This document shows positions 46,520 to 57,574 of a stretch of DNA of 64,000 bases, one piece after another; position 1 is the first letter of the stretch, and each line of letters begins with the position of its first letter. A model generated the notes under the pieces. It made no database searches. It saw nothing but the letters and a program-made list of their open reading frames with translations, and was not told where the DNA came from. The position numbers and the translations under genes were made by a program. Source of the stretch: Sebastes aleutianus (Eukaryota > Chordata > Actinopteri > Perciformes > Sebastidae); assembly GCA_916700875.1 (NCBI GenBank), contig CAKAKS010000201.1:310001-374000 (forward strand), in the 5' to 3' direction.

Positions 46520-46875
46520 AACTCAACTACCTCCTCGCTATATGTGTGATGTTACATGTCTCAGATCAGAGTTCATCATTAGCAGGGTCGTAGTTTATCG
46601 GGCAGGACAACATCAGAGGAAGTGAGCTCTGTTCTGTTTCAGCCCTCTGCTGACTGTCTGCTGCAGGTTCAGCTTCAGGTAGTTTTCGTCGTGGTCATAA
46701 CGAGGTCAGTCAACCAGACCGGGCCCGTTAGGAGACCTACTGTAGGAAGCAAACACATAAAAGACTGTGAAATAGAAATGTGACCCTCTTGTATAAACAC
46801 TTCCCAAGTGGATAAGAGTGAAGTAAAATACGCTACCCGATGGCGTGCAAAGTTTGCTATGTAAGCCATCGCAAG
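46520..46875. other. Probable TNIP 3' UTR and flank
   Basis: No AATAAA is found close to the stop codon; the nearest lies in the AAAT-rich repeat beyond 47040. Frames here on both strands are shadows. Nothing else is seen. Confidence 0.4.
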
Positions 46876-47290
46876 CTTGTGACACAGGTCTTGAGGGAGA
46901 TATTAATTGTTGCACTGTCCAAACACTATTGACTTTATCAAAGGTGCAACATGAATGAAGGATCTTCCTGTTTCAAGTACCTGTAACCACAGTGTGCCCA
47001 GTACACTAAGGGAACAAACAAACAAAAGGGAAAATTGTACAGAAATAAATAAATGCATAAATACAGAAATAAATACATATATTTATAAATAAATATAAAA
47101 CAAATAAATACAAAAATAAATAAATAAATATAAAATAACTACAAAAATAAATAAATAAATTAATTAAAAAATTGATGAAAATAAATACATGAATAAAAGG
47201 GAAAATTAAACAGAAGAGTAAATAAGGGAATTAATACTAAGATAAATAAATAAAGAAGCAAATGAAACATGAATAGCAATTTATGTCACA
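46876..47290. repeat. Repeat copy A of a local pair (partner at 49339-49816)
   Basis: It begins CTTGTGACACAGGTC, continues through about 150 bases of matching unique-like sequence (CTTCCTGTTTCAAGTACCTG), then an AAAT microsatellite. It closes with a shared tail ending AGCAATTTATGTCACA. The partner copy is in the same orientation 2.46 kb away and has a longer AAAT tract. Confidence 0.85.
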
Positions 47291-48861
47291 TTTTATCAAT
47301 TAATTAATTAATTTTATATAATTTTTACTACATTTAATGACATTTATTTATTTATCAAGTCATGTATTAATTTTTTATTTTGTCAGTTTCCATCCTCCAT
47401 ATACCCTCATCTGTCAGGAGCAATTCAAATGCAGGTCATGTTGTGACGTCAAGGTGCTGTAATTGAATCTGACTCACTGTGAAGCAGCTCTGTGGTATGC
47501 AGAACAGGAAGAACGAGCACCTTGTCGCCAAGTATCTCTGTGAAAGCGTACTGTACGTTTCTATAGAGAGTCATCCTGTTGCAGGTGTTCATTCAGTATT
47601 AGGTCATTTGCACCTGAGGCCTGTCAGAGGAAAGATGGAGGTTGTGGGAGAAGAAGAAAAATATTTATAGGAACATTTATTTTTACAGTATATTTATGAA
47701 GGTTTGAAGATTTTTTTTTTCTGTTTCTTGTTAATTTATCATGAAAATAAACCATTGAATGTGTGTTGGAGTGCTGTCACTTACACGGGAAGGAAAGAAC
47801 ATCTTCCCTGTTCATACCTCAATCCCATCCAGGAGGTCCTAGGAGCTAATCAAATGTACATATCCACGAAAAAGAAAATAATTCAGGCACAAAAAATACA
47901 ATAACATTAGAAATGCCATATTATCAAAGTGTCACTTAAAAACTCTACCATTTTATCTTTTTGAAATTGATCAAAAGGTCTAACAATACACATATTACAT
48001 GGTCAAATGCATGTAAATGTTAAAAGCACAACCACTGCCAGTCCTTGTGAGTTAGTGCTAGTGTCCTGCAGCCACTGTAGTGGGCTTCCAGCGAAAACTT
48101 GTCACTGGGTTGAGTGGTAGTAATTAATTTCATATCCATCATCCATGACCTCTAGTGACCTCTATTGGCAGACAGAAGGAAGTGCAACAACTGACTTTTT
48201 TTTTCTCTACTCTGTAACTCTCTTGTATTTCCACCCAAATTGAACACTTCAATTCGCTTGAATTATGAAAACCTGTAACCATACCTACCACAGATCCAAA
48301 AATATAATAACAGGAGGTACTTGATAGTATTACAATGCCCCATATTGGTTTATATATAACACTTAATCCCCTCTATTTTGCATTTATGAGCAGTATATAA
48401 TGCACTATAAAACACTAGAGTGTAGTTGCAAACACATATAAAGACATTAAATACGTGTTAATTCATGAGAGGCATTCATAACTGGTGAATAAACGGTTAA
48501 TAAATGATTGACACACAGTATAACATAGTTATGATCATATATAATCATATGTTTTCATCTATAAATTGCTTCAAATCCCCTTTACATGAGAACAAACCAT
48601 TAATAAATGTTGTATAACACACTGTAAAATTGTTATTTGCCAATATATACATGTATTTTAGGTAATACAGAGGTTTTGTACATGTTTATAATCACTTGAT
48701 AAATGATTATTATGATCTATAAAACTGTAGTAGTTTGAATATTCATATTATGATCAATTCAAACCCTAATCGAGAACGTGTATCCATCCATTCATCAAGT
48801 TCTAAGCAAGCTCCTGGACAATAAACCTAAAATATAAAATGCATTTCAGTCTGATACACAC
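47291..48861. other. Intergenic region, nothing recognised
   Basis: AT-rich sequence. I looked for further carboxylesterase exons on the minus strand downstream of 48862 and saw none. Short frames (for example 47704-47904) are unsupported. Confidence 0.45.
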
Positions 48862-49310
48862 CTCAGGAATCCCAAAATACCGAGACGATACTGAATGACG
48901 ACCACAACCGAGTTCTGGTGAGCTGCCAGTGGTGAACCATCATACTGGAAGGCCCCTACTAGAGCCAGACCTCCACCGTGGATCCAACACCATCACCTCG
49001 ACAACACAACAAACAAACTGCTGGTAAACTCCTGAGACATTTTCCTGGTGCTCTATTCAAGCTTCTTTGTTACAGTCATTCACTTCTCCTGCTGATCAGT
49101 AAGACCATATTTTTCCACTGTTGCCTATTCAGCTGAGTCATTCTGCATGTGTGCACGTCGTGTACTAACCGGTAGTTTGTCTCCAGACGCAGTCCCGGTG
49201 GGTTTGTACACACTGAGGTGGAGACAATCCTCTGACATTTCTACTGATGGATACTTCACAGGGAAGCTTTTCCAGACTTCCTCCGTAGGTGCTGTGGATC
49301 CTGTAGACAC
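48862..49310 (-). pseudogene. Carboxylesterase fragment, two exons, one frameshifted
   Basis: Type-B carboxylesterases are serine hydrolases of the alpha/beta fold. Exon 49170-49310 (47 codons, GT-AG, phase 0) encodes the hallmark SEDCLHLSVYKP and ends at KLP. The next exon, 48862-48996, should open with a VMVWIHGGG motif. An extra T at about 48987 shifts the frame after VMV, and reading then resumes as WIHGGGLALVGAFQYDGSP and VVVVIQYRLGILGFL. That exon also ends at a GT donor in the expected phase 2. No exons carrying the catalytic Ser, Glu or His were found on either side, and a repeat sits 28 bases upstream of the first exon. I therefore read it as a relic. A sequencing error in an otherwise partial gene is the alternative. 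Confidence 0.8.
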
Positions 49311-49338
49311 CTGAGGAGACACAGAGTGGGATCCTCTT

Positions 49339-49570
49339 CTTGTGACACAGGTCCTGAGAGAGATATCAATTATTGCACTGGCCACTACTAACACTATTGA
49401 CTTTATCAAAGGTGCAGCATGAATGAAGGATCTTCCTGTTTCAAGTACCTGTAACCACAGTGTGCCCGGTACACTAAGGGAACAAACAAGCAAAAAGGGA
49501 AAATCGTGCTGAAATAAATAAATGCATAAATAAATAAATGCATAAATAAATGCATAAATACATAAATGCA

Positions 49571-49609
<39 letters not shown>

Positions 49610-49816
49610 ATACATTTAAAAATAAATACAAAACAAATAAATGCAAAAATAAATAAATAAATAAAAAATAACTACAAAAAATAAATAAATAAAAATATTT
49701 ATGAAAATAAATACATGAATAAAAGGTAAAATTAAACAGAAGAGTAAATACGGGAATTAATACAAAGATAAATAAATAAAGAAGCAAATTAAAACATAAA
49801 TAGCAATTTATGTCAC
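49339..49816. repeat. Repeat copy B with expanded AAAT microsatellite
   Basis: Same structure and orientation as 46876-47290: CTTGTGACACAGGTCCTGAG head, AAAT/GCATAAAT tract (49514-49700) and AGCAATTTATGTCACA tail. It lies in what was an intron of the carboxylesterase relic. The long minus-strand frame here is mostly microsatellite translation. Confidence 0.85.
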
Positions 49817-49854
49817 ACTGTATCAATTAAAACAATTTAAACAAGACACAGAGG

Positions 49855-50335
49855 TGCTTTGAGTCCTTTCACTCAAGTCCCAGGTCAAGTCCTAAACTTG
49901 GAGTTTTGATTCCTAAACAAATCATAATGTGCTCTTCACCAAATGTGATGCCAACTGCAACTCTGTAATTTTCCACCCGCATGTTTTGCATACTGCAATT
50001 TGTTTTTTTGTTGACTGAACAATATTATCTTTGGTATCCTTTTTCCAACTGCCGCTTAGTAACGTAACGTTAGTTCTTTATGGTTCTCTCCTGCAACTTG
50101 ATTGGATGCTGTCAGATTGGTTCAAACTAAGTGGATCTGGGGAGTTAAGTGTCGACTTGCTGGGAATGAATAGCATTAACTTTTATTGGGGGAAGGTATC
50201 AAGTATGTTCAAGTCAAAAGACTCAAGTCCAAGTGAAGTCATGAGTCGTTGGTGTTAAAGTCCAAGTCGAGCTGCAAGTTTGATTTTGTCAAGTTAAGTC
50301 TAAAGTCTTCAAATTTGTGACTAAAGTCCACACCT
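49855..50335. repeat. Interspersed repeat rich in CAAGTCC motifs
   Basis: CAAGTCC/AAGTCAA motifs cluster at both ends (49873-49905 and 50205-50330), around a middle of ordinary sequence. The arrangement resembles a dispersed fish repeat, but no second copy occurs in the window. Confidence 0.5.
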
Positions 50336-50586
50336 CTTCTAAACACAACGTACAACTGAGGCTGATGGGAATGTCGTTAGTTTTGCATGTCTAAAGAGCT
50401 GAAGTGAAACTGGAACTTCTGGATTCTGATTTCAGAAGTAGAAAAACTTCATTCAAAATCCCACTGACAACTGTAATAACGGTAATAACAAAAAATCCAG
50501 CCTTGGAACAGAGCCTTTCTCATCAACAGTATGTTGTGTGGTTCACATATGTCTAGAGAAGGACTGTACTTCTTTTAAAAACAATC

Positions 50587-50734
50587 CAATAGGGCTGCAC
50601 AATTTATTGAAACTTGATCAAAATCGCAAAATGGCCTACTGCAATTTTCAAATCGCAGTATTAGTATTTTCTAAAGGTGAAATGTGTGTCAAAAAACTCA
50701 AACTCAAAAGGGTTTTGCCCCTTTGGGGCTTGAA
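50587..50734. repeat. Fragment of a TAGGGCTGCACAAT-type element
   Basis: It begins AATAGGGCTGCACAATTTATTG and has AAATCGCA motifs, typical of hAT-like short elements. The right end is lost where the following tandem array begins. Superfamily is inferred from the end only. Confidence 0.5.
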
Positions 50735-51425
50735 CCCTAAATACAGTTTTGACCTGCCAGAAACTGATTGCAGCTCCTACCTGGTGACTGAAAGGTTTTT
50801 TCTGCCGCAGAATGGTTTAATTTCATTCATGAGGATTCTATCTGACAGATTATAGCCCACTCAGTCCTTTTAACCTGCTGAAATTTCTTTAAAGGACCAT
50901 TACAACCCATAAAATACAGTTTTCGCGAGCCAAAAACTGATTACAGCTCCTACCTGGTGACTGAAAGTTTTTTTCTGACTCAGAAAGATTTGGTTTCATT
51001 CATGAGGATTATATTTGACAGATTATAGCCCACTCAGTCCTTTTAACCTGCTGAAATTCCTTTAAAGGACAATTACAAACCATAACGTACAGTTTTCACC
51101 TGCCAAAAACTGTTTGCAGCTCCTACCTTGTGACTGAAATGTTTTTTCTGTCTCAGAATGGTTTGATTTCATTCATGAGGATTATATCTGACAGATTATA
51201 GCCCACTCAGTCCTTTTAACCTGCTGAAATTTCTTTAAAGGACCATTACAACCCATACAATGTTTTCACCTGCCAAAACTGATTGCAGCTCCTACCTTGT
51301 GAATGAAGGTTTTTTCTACCTCAGAATGTTTTGATTTCATTCATGAGGATTATATCTGACAGATTATAGCCCACTCAATCCTTTTAATCTGCTGAAATTC
51401 CTTTAAAGGACCATTACAACCCATA
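50735..51425. repeat. Tandem array of about four 172-bp units
   Basis: Each unit contains GCAGCTCCTACCTGGTGAC, a T-rich patch, TTCATTCATGAGGATTATAT, GCCCACTCAGTCCTTTTAA and CTTTAAAGGACCATTACAA. The GCTCCTACC block recurs at intervals of about 170-176 bases (near 50775, 50950, 51120 and 51290). Units are diverged. A plus-strand open frame over the first unit is chance. Confidence 0.9.
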
Positions 51426-51568
51426 AACATAAAACATCCATATATGGTATTCCTGGATACTCCTCAGTTACCTTAATGACTCACAAACATGTGCAGGCTT
51501 AAATACTTTAAGACTGTAATGAGGATTTGAGTAAAACACTCACAATGTGGAGGCGGATTTTGAAGAAG

Positions 51569-51574
51569 TTTATT
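51569..51574 (-). promoter_or_regulatory. fbxl7: Candidate polyadenylation signal of fbxl7
   Basis: Minus-strand AATAAA (plus TTTATT) lies about 610 bases past the fbxl7 stop codon. GT-rich sequence follows in transcript sense (ATTGTGAGTGTTT). It is the first canonical hexamer I noticed downstream. Confidence 0.4.
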
Positions 51575-52183
51575 GGCACAGTTATAGCAGCAATGTGTTC
51601 TTTGTTTGTTTCTATTTGGCTGTAAAAAAATGTTCTGGCTAATAGTTAGATTTACAGAAAAAGGATGACACTTTCAGTTGAAGTGATTGTCAGCACAATT
51701 GCATAAAGTGCATATGCAACATAAAGAAAATTAAACTGAAGAATATTTTTTAGTTGCTGCTTCGTAGCTACATTCTTAGTGGTTTAGTCTGAAGATACTT
51801 GCTGTTTATAAATAGATGCAGTAATGTATAATGATTATGTTTCAGGGCCGTACGGTGTTGAAATAAAATAGATTACAATGCTGTTACATGGTAACACGAC
51901 TGTACCCAGTGCTCAGTGTTGTTACGTTGTAAAGAGTGATGTTGTAATATACTGACATACTGTACTTCTCTGCCTTTTTACAGATAAATATGTTAAATAC
52001 AGTCTATGGAAGTGTTTTCAGAATTAAAAAGCCACCAGGCGGATTCAAAGAGACAAATTCTGGCCAGTATTGCACACCAGTTTTCATCCAGTTCTGACAC
52101 ATCGGCCGCTGAACTCTGCCAACTCCATAGCAGGAATATTAGAACATCCACTTGTCAGAGGACCAGTCCAGGAACTCCCCGTC

Positions 52184-55100
52184 TCAGTAGAAAGCGGGGT
52201 TTGTGTGCTCGATGACGCAGCGCCGGCAGTGGCGTCTAACAAACCGCAGAGCCTCTGGCGACACCTCGCAGTCCTGCACGTTGAGGAGCTGCAGCTCGCA
52301 GCAGTTTGCTGCCAGAGCTTTGAGTCCTCTGCCTGTCACGCTCTCGCACGCTCTGAGGCTCACTCGCCTCAGGCCTTGGCAGTACATCGCCAGCTGCTCC
52401 AGCCCGCTGTCCGACACGAGCGGGCACTTACCCACATCCAGGGACTTCAATTTGGGGCAGCTCCTTGCCAAGTGGCTCAGGCCGTGGTCTGTCAGCCCCT
52501 CGCAGCCTCTCGCGTTCAAGTAGCGCAGTCTTGGGCAGTAGCGAGCCACGTAGCGCATGCCCACATCAGTTATGCGGGTGCAGTGGGCCACGCTCAGGTA
52601 GCGCAGGCAGCCCTCCAGGCGGGCGACTTCTCGCAGGCCGAAATCCCCCACCAAGCGGCAGTCACTGAGGCTAAGCTCCCGTATTGTAGGGCAGTGGAGA
52701 GCCAGGTGGCGTAAAGCTTCATCCGTCAGTCTGATGCAGCGACGCAAGTACAGATGTGTCAGGCGGGGGCAGTGGGAGGCGATAGTTCGCAAGCCCTCGT
52801 CCTCGAGGGAAAAACAATCAGTCATGTCCAGGAAGTGAATGGAGATCTGCTGGCCGTGTAGCGGGGACAGCTGGAGCGAGGCCTCCTGGGTGAGGCTGAT
52901 ACATGTGACCTTGGAGCAGCCTGGAGGAAGAGGAAGTAGAGGTTATCAACTCACAAACTAATGACTTCTCTAATTGTTTTTGTTTAACCCTTTGAACTCT
53001 GCAATAGAAATGGTCCACCAGTGCCTACGTTGGTATTTTTGCTTATTGTGATGTCATTTCTTGGAGTTATCTTCAAATGCTTCATATCCCTAAATAAATA
53101 TATATAAATGTATATAAAAACAATTATAAAAATGTTACTAAATAAACACACAAAACATATTGATGCAAAATATTTCTAAATGTAAAAACATGAACAAAAT
53201 ATTTCTCAACACTCCATAAGTTACTTGAACGATGCACATTTTTAACTTTTTAAGATATGCTAATTTTTATGATCACATCGAGTGCAAAGGCGATTTGATA
53301 GTTTCGTTAAGTTCTGCACGTAACGTAACTTAATGACGTCATCATGAGCATACAATGAATGAAGGCTCTAGCTAGTATAGTTTTTATTTTAGATCGATTT
53401 AAACAGGATCATGCTAACAACAATCTCCTGCCATTGCAGGGCAATATTCTGGCGCCATCGAGCGTTGTCACCACATTTTGTATCATACGTAACGTGACGT
53501 AATGAGGTCATCACGAGCGTACAATGTGATGACGCGACGGACGGAAGCCTTAGTTTTCTGCTGCATAAAGAATGAATGCCCTAGCTATTATGGTTTTTAT
53601 TTAGGTCCATTTAAACAGGATCATGCAAACACCGAACTCCCGCAGGAGGTCCGTTTTTAAAGGGTTAAAGGATAAGTTCACAATTTTTAAAGCCTCTCTT
53701 AAAACAACAGTCAGGTGTCCATATGAACAATTAAACAGTTTTTGTAAAGCTCATTTCTAACTAAAAAAGAAACCCACTTGATTTATCTAATTCAGACTGT
53801 TAAGTATATGATATTAGCATTACATTTGTATTTTGACCCCCCATCTATTACATTAAAAGTACATAGGAAGGGATCTCTTAGTGGCCAGTATGAACAGAAA
53901 GAACGATTACAGCAGGCAAAAGCTGTTTCAATGTACATATGGGCATGTGAGTATTGTTTAAAGACAGACCTTCCCTTTAATTTCACTTTTCAAGCTTGAT
54001 TATGAGCAGCCACTGGGGGGCGCCACAGTAAAACCTGCTGTATTTGGCTCCACGCCTGCAACAAGAAGCATGAAGATGTTTGAGTGCAAACAACTCCAAG
54101 AAAACCAAAACTGAGGTCAATTTTCAGAGGAAAAAAAATAATCAAAGACTGATGTCCTTACCAGTTGAAATAATAGACTTGATTTTCATTATTTTGTGCC
54201 TTTCAAATAAAAGCCACAAGTCGGCTATTTTTACAACAAAGGACTTACTTCCTGGTGCTAATGGGTGCAGACGCTGCTCTGCCACCAGAGTCCTGTCCAA
54301 GTCAATGTTATTTGTGTCACTTCCTTAATGAAAGCAACAGACCGCTCTCCTTACTCACGTTGAGGTAAGTTCTGCTTTCAGCTAAAGAAAGCCTTTCTTC
54401 TCCCACATGGGAGCTTAAGGTTGGCAGAGCTTCTCCTGCGAGTCTAATGATTTCACCAGCTTTAGTAGGAATGACTGAGAGGGACGGAGGAGAGGTAAAT
54501 CCACACATGTGCGTGATGTCGGGTAGCAGTAATAAAACTAAAGGAGCATACCATTACCCACTAAGATGTTATATTTCTTTTTACCTGAGAGGTTCAGGTG
54601 TTCCAGGCTGGGGCAGCGTGACACCACCTCAAACACAGCATCGTTAGAGATGTTATAACAGCCGGCGACCTCCAGGCGGCGTAACTCCGGGCAGCACTGA
54701 GCCACCACGTGCAGCCCGCGGTCTGTGAGCCGTTTGCAGCCGTTCACCACCACCGTCTCCAGGGTCAGACACACGTTCGGGGTGTCCTGGCACAGCCGGT
54801 GGGTCAGCACCCTGATGGCACGGTCGGCGTGAAGCAGCTCTCCCGTTAGCCGCACGGTGCTCCACAGCCTCGGGTCCCACGCCAGGTTGTACCAGCGGCG
54901 GCACACGCGTGCGCAGCGGCAGAGCTGATTGGTGGGGAGATGGGAGAAGATCTGCAGGAGGGCGTGGTCGGGGAGGAGGTCAATGGGGGCGTGGTGGTGG
55001 CTTTTCGACTGGCGGGAGCGTGTGTGGGTGCCAGGTTGGGAGTGGACCACGGCGACGGTCTCGGCTTGGGCAGAAGAGGAGGAAGAGGAGTTGGTCTCAT

Positions 55101-55202
55101 GGCCGTTACTGGAGAGGGCAGGTGAGGAGAGGGAGGAGGACTTGGATGGTAGGATAAGACCCGGGCTGGGGGTGCTCAGAGTCCGAGTGCTGGAGTCTAA
55201 AC
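52184..55202 (-). CDS. fbxl7: F-box/LRR-repeat protein 7, last two exons
   Basis: FBXL7 is the substrate adaptor of an SCF ubiquitin ligase. Exon 54585-55202 (618 bases) begins in phase 1 and encodes a Ser-rich linker, then RTLSTPSPG. The F-box follows (PIDLLPDHALLQIFSHLPTN then QLCRCARVCRRWYNLAWDPR), then the first leucine-rich repeats. Exon 52184-52920 (737 bases) carries the rest of the cysteine-containing repeats and ends CVIEHTNPAFY before TGA. The intervening intron, 52921-54584, is GT-AG and the phases match. About 450 residues are present; the human protein has 491. The first roughly 40 residues are encoded upstream on the minus strand, beyond 55202, and I did not find them before the window edge. 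The last exon is GC-rich compared with its surroundings, and the plus-strand frames over it are shadows. Confidence 0.97.
52983..53669. mobile_element. Inverted-repeat element in the fbxl7 intron (TTTAACCCTTT ends)
   Basis: It starts TTTAACCCTTT and ends AAAGGGTTAAA, a perfect 11-base inverted pair. Inside, a block of about 150 bases is directly repeated, around 53320-53460 and 53485-53635. It includes the CGTAACGT...TCATCA...GAGC...TACAATG run and later TTTAAACAGGATCATGC. Non-coding. Confidence 0.7.
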
Positions 55203-56224
55203 CTGAATAAGAGGAGGACAAGATGAGAAGAAAAGAGTCAGTGAAAAAAGTTCATTTTGTTTAAACACTCCAGTATCGGCCTTTATCTTTTTGCTTAGTG
55301 TCCGAATTGCAAGCCAACTTCTACACCATCCTTCCTTCAGTGTGCAGTAGACTGTACCAACATCTATTAAAGGAAAAATCCACTTTACGAAACATTTATT
55401 TATAAATATAATCAATGATGTTGAACGCAATCCAGGAATAACTTTGCAATGAAAACTGTCATTTGACGTTTTGCTGTACTTTCCTTAAATCTGACTCATG
55501 TAATTGTTATTTCACAAAGACTGTACTGTCATCTGTGGGTTTTTACAGAGGTGGAGAGAGCAGCTATTGGTGTTCCTGTTAGTAAAACCTACAAGGAAAG
55601 AGTTTCCATGCAAGAAAAAAAAAACTAGCTTAGCATCTTAAAGGGGTACTCCAGTGATTTAGTATTGCACTTACATAAAGACATGAGACAGATTGAAAAA
55701 AGTATGGTTGAAATTGAAGCAGCAGAGGCTGAGGTATGCAGACTTTTAGGCAATTTTATCTAGCACAGGGAAACTCAATGTGCTTTATGTTAAAGTGCAT
55801 AACGCAACAAGTGACATGAGATTTTAATTTTAAAAAATCCAGGCCCTAGTAGGTTCACATAGCAAAAACAGAGGATCCTACACTTCCCATAATGCAACCC
55901 ACGGAGTCCTTTCATTAGACCCTCCCTGCCTGGTAAATACCAACATCTTTAAAACTCTGCGCCCCCAGTTTGTAATGCAGACTCCAAGCCCTAACTGAGA
56001 TAACCCTTGGGTTATTTTCTCAAGACTCATCAAAGCTCCCTTCAGAGACACAGAAGACATCATACAGCTGTTTCCACAGGCTGAGTTGTACTCCCCTTAA
56101 AAGAGTACTCCACAGATTTTGCGTTGCTTTTCTATACCATTGTACACATTTCAACATTTCAAACTTGTCGTCTTCAGCCCCAACCGAGTCAATCGGATTT
56201 CACAAAGTTCCCTCTGGAGCCACA
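55203..56224. other. fbxl7 upstream intron, left part; nothing recognised
   Basis: Mixed sequence with no exon matching the missing fbxl7 N-terminus and no RNA gene. Confidence 0.45.
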
Positions 56225-57413
56225 AAAGGCATGACACAATTTTTTTTAAGCATATGCAGTCGTTCCTTTTTCAAACATTTTTTAGACTTTCTTTTCCAAC
56301 ATTATTCAAACTTTTATTTAGACTTTTTTCAGACTTTTTTTTCCAGAATTTTTTCATACTTTTTCTTTCCAACTTTTTTCAAACTTTTTTTTTCAAAAAA
56401 GATTTTCCAGCATTTTTCAAACTTTTTTTTCAGACATTTTTCAGACTTTTTTTTCGAAATTTTTTTTTTTTTAACCTTTTTCAGACATTGTTTAAACTTT
56501 ATTTTCAGACATTTTTCAAACTTTTTTTAGACATTTTTGGATAGATATTTTTTTTTAGATATTTTTTAGATATTTTCAGACTCTATTAAAGGTCACCTAT
56601 TATGCAAAATGCACTTTTCCATGTCTTTTAAACATCAATATCTGTCCCCAGTGTGTCTACAAGTCACCATAGTATCATAAAAGACCATCCTCTCTCTTTT
56701 TCTCCTGCTCCGTTTGTCCGGAAATGGGTGTCGAAACAACGCTGCGCAGCTTTTCTTTTCTTCTGACGTCATTTGAAAATTAGCCATATAAGGGTTTCCT
56801 GGTCGAACCAGAGCAGAACCTTCAGTAGCTGACCCCGCCCCACAGCGCGTCACTGTCTCTCCTCCTCAACCGAACTTGAGCAAAGTAGCTCCTACTGTTA
56901 GTCTGCAAGAACCAGCAGAACAGGCTTCATGTACTCCCATCATCTAAATATAACATGTTCTTTCACAAAGGCTTTATGTAATTACACTGTTTAAACAGAT
57001 GATATTTATATATTATATATATTTGATGTCATGCATGTAGCAGAGTACAGGTAGTAAATAGTGACTTGTAAGCAACACAACACATTTCTGTTTCACAGTC
57101 AAACTTTATTTGAGTAGACAGATGACAATATTAATTATTCACAGCATTTGTAATCATCTCACCTGTTAGTTAGTTATGTTAACATGGTACAGGAGAAAGT
57201 CTTCAGCTCTGGTAAACTATGGTAAGCTAAGCTCCGGTGGTCTGTAGTCATGGTAACACAGAGACAGCTCCTACTGTAAATAATATACCATTACTCTGAT
57301 CTTCCATACATTTATCTTTTAGCAGAAATAATGAACTGACTACTGTTTCACATCTTCTATTTTCCACCCTGATGGTCGCTGTGTTTACACACCGTCTCAT
57401 AGCGGTAGCATGT

Positions 57414-57455
57414 AGCTAACCCGTTAGCATGTAGCTACATGCTAACGGGTTAGCT
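57414..57455. repeat. Perfect 42-bp palindrome
   Basis: The left arm AGCTAACCCGTTAGCATGTAG is followed with no spacer by its exact reverse complement, so the molecule can form a 21-bp cruciform arm. It sits in the 1.76-kb element, next to a 14-bp minisatellite. Confidence 0.95.
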
Positions 57456-57468
57456 CTGTATCTCCCAT

Positions 57469-57574
57469 CTGCTCTCAGCTGTCTGCTCTCAGCTGTCTGC
57501 TCTCAGCTGTCTGCTCTCAGCTGTCTGCTCTCAGCTGTCTGCTCTCAGCTGTCTGCTCTCAGCTGTCTGCTCTC
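57469..57574. repeat. 14-bp minisatellite, about 7.5 units
   Basis: Exact units of GCTCTCAGCTGTCT start at 57471 and recur every 14 bases to 57569, where the last unit diverges. Each unit carries the CAGCTG E-box palindrome. The near-perfect identity suggests recent expansion. Confidence 0.95.

Noticed and set aside
49406..49826. Tyr/Leu/Phe-rich N-terminal part of a 233-codon minus-strand frame
   Set aside because: It is translation of the AAAT microsatellite. Only the portion at 49170-49310 is a real exon, of the esterase relic.
52070..52714. 214-codon plus-strand frame opposite fbxl7
   Set aside because: It is the antisense shadow of a GC-rich coding exon.
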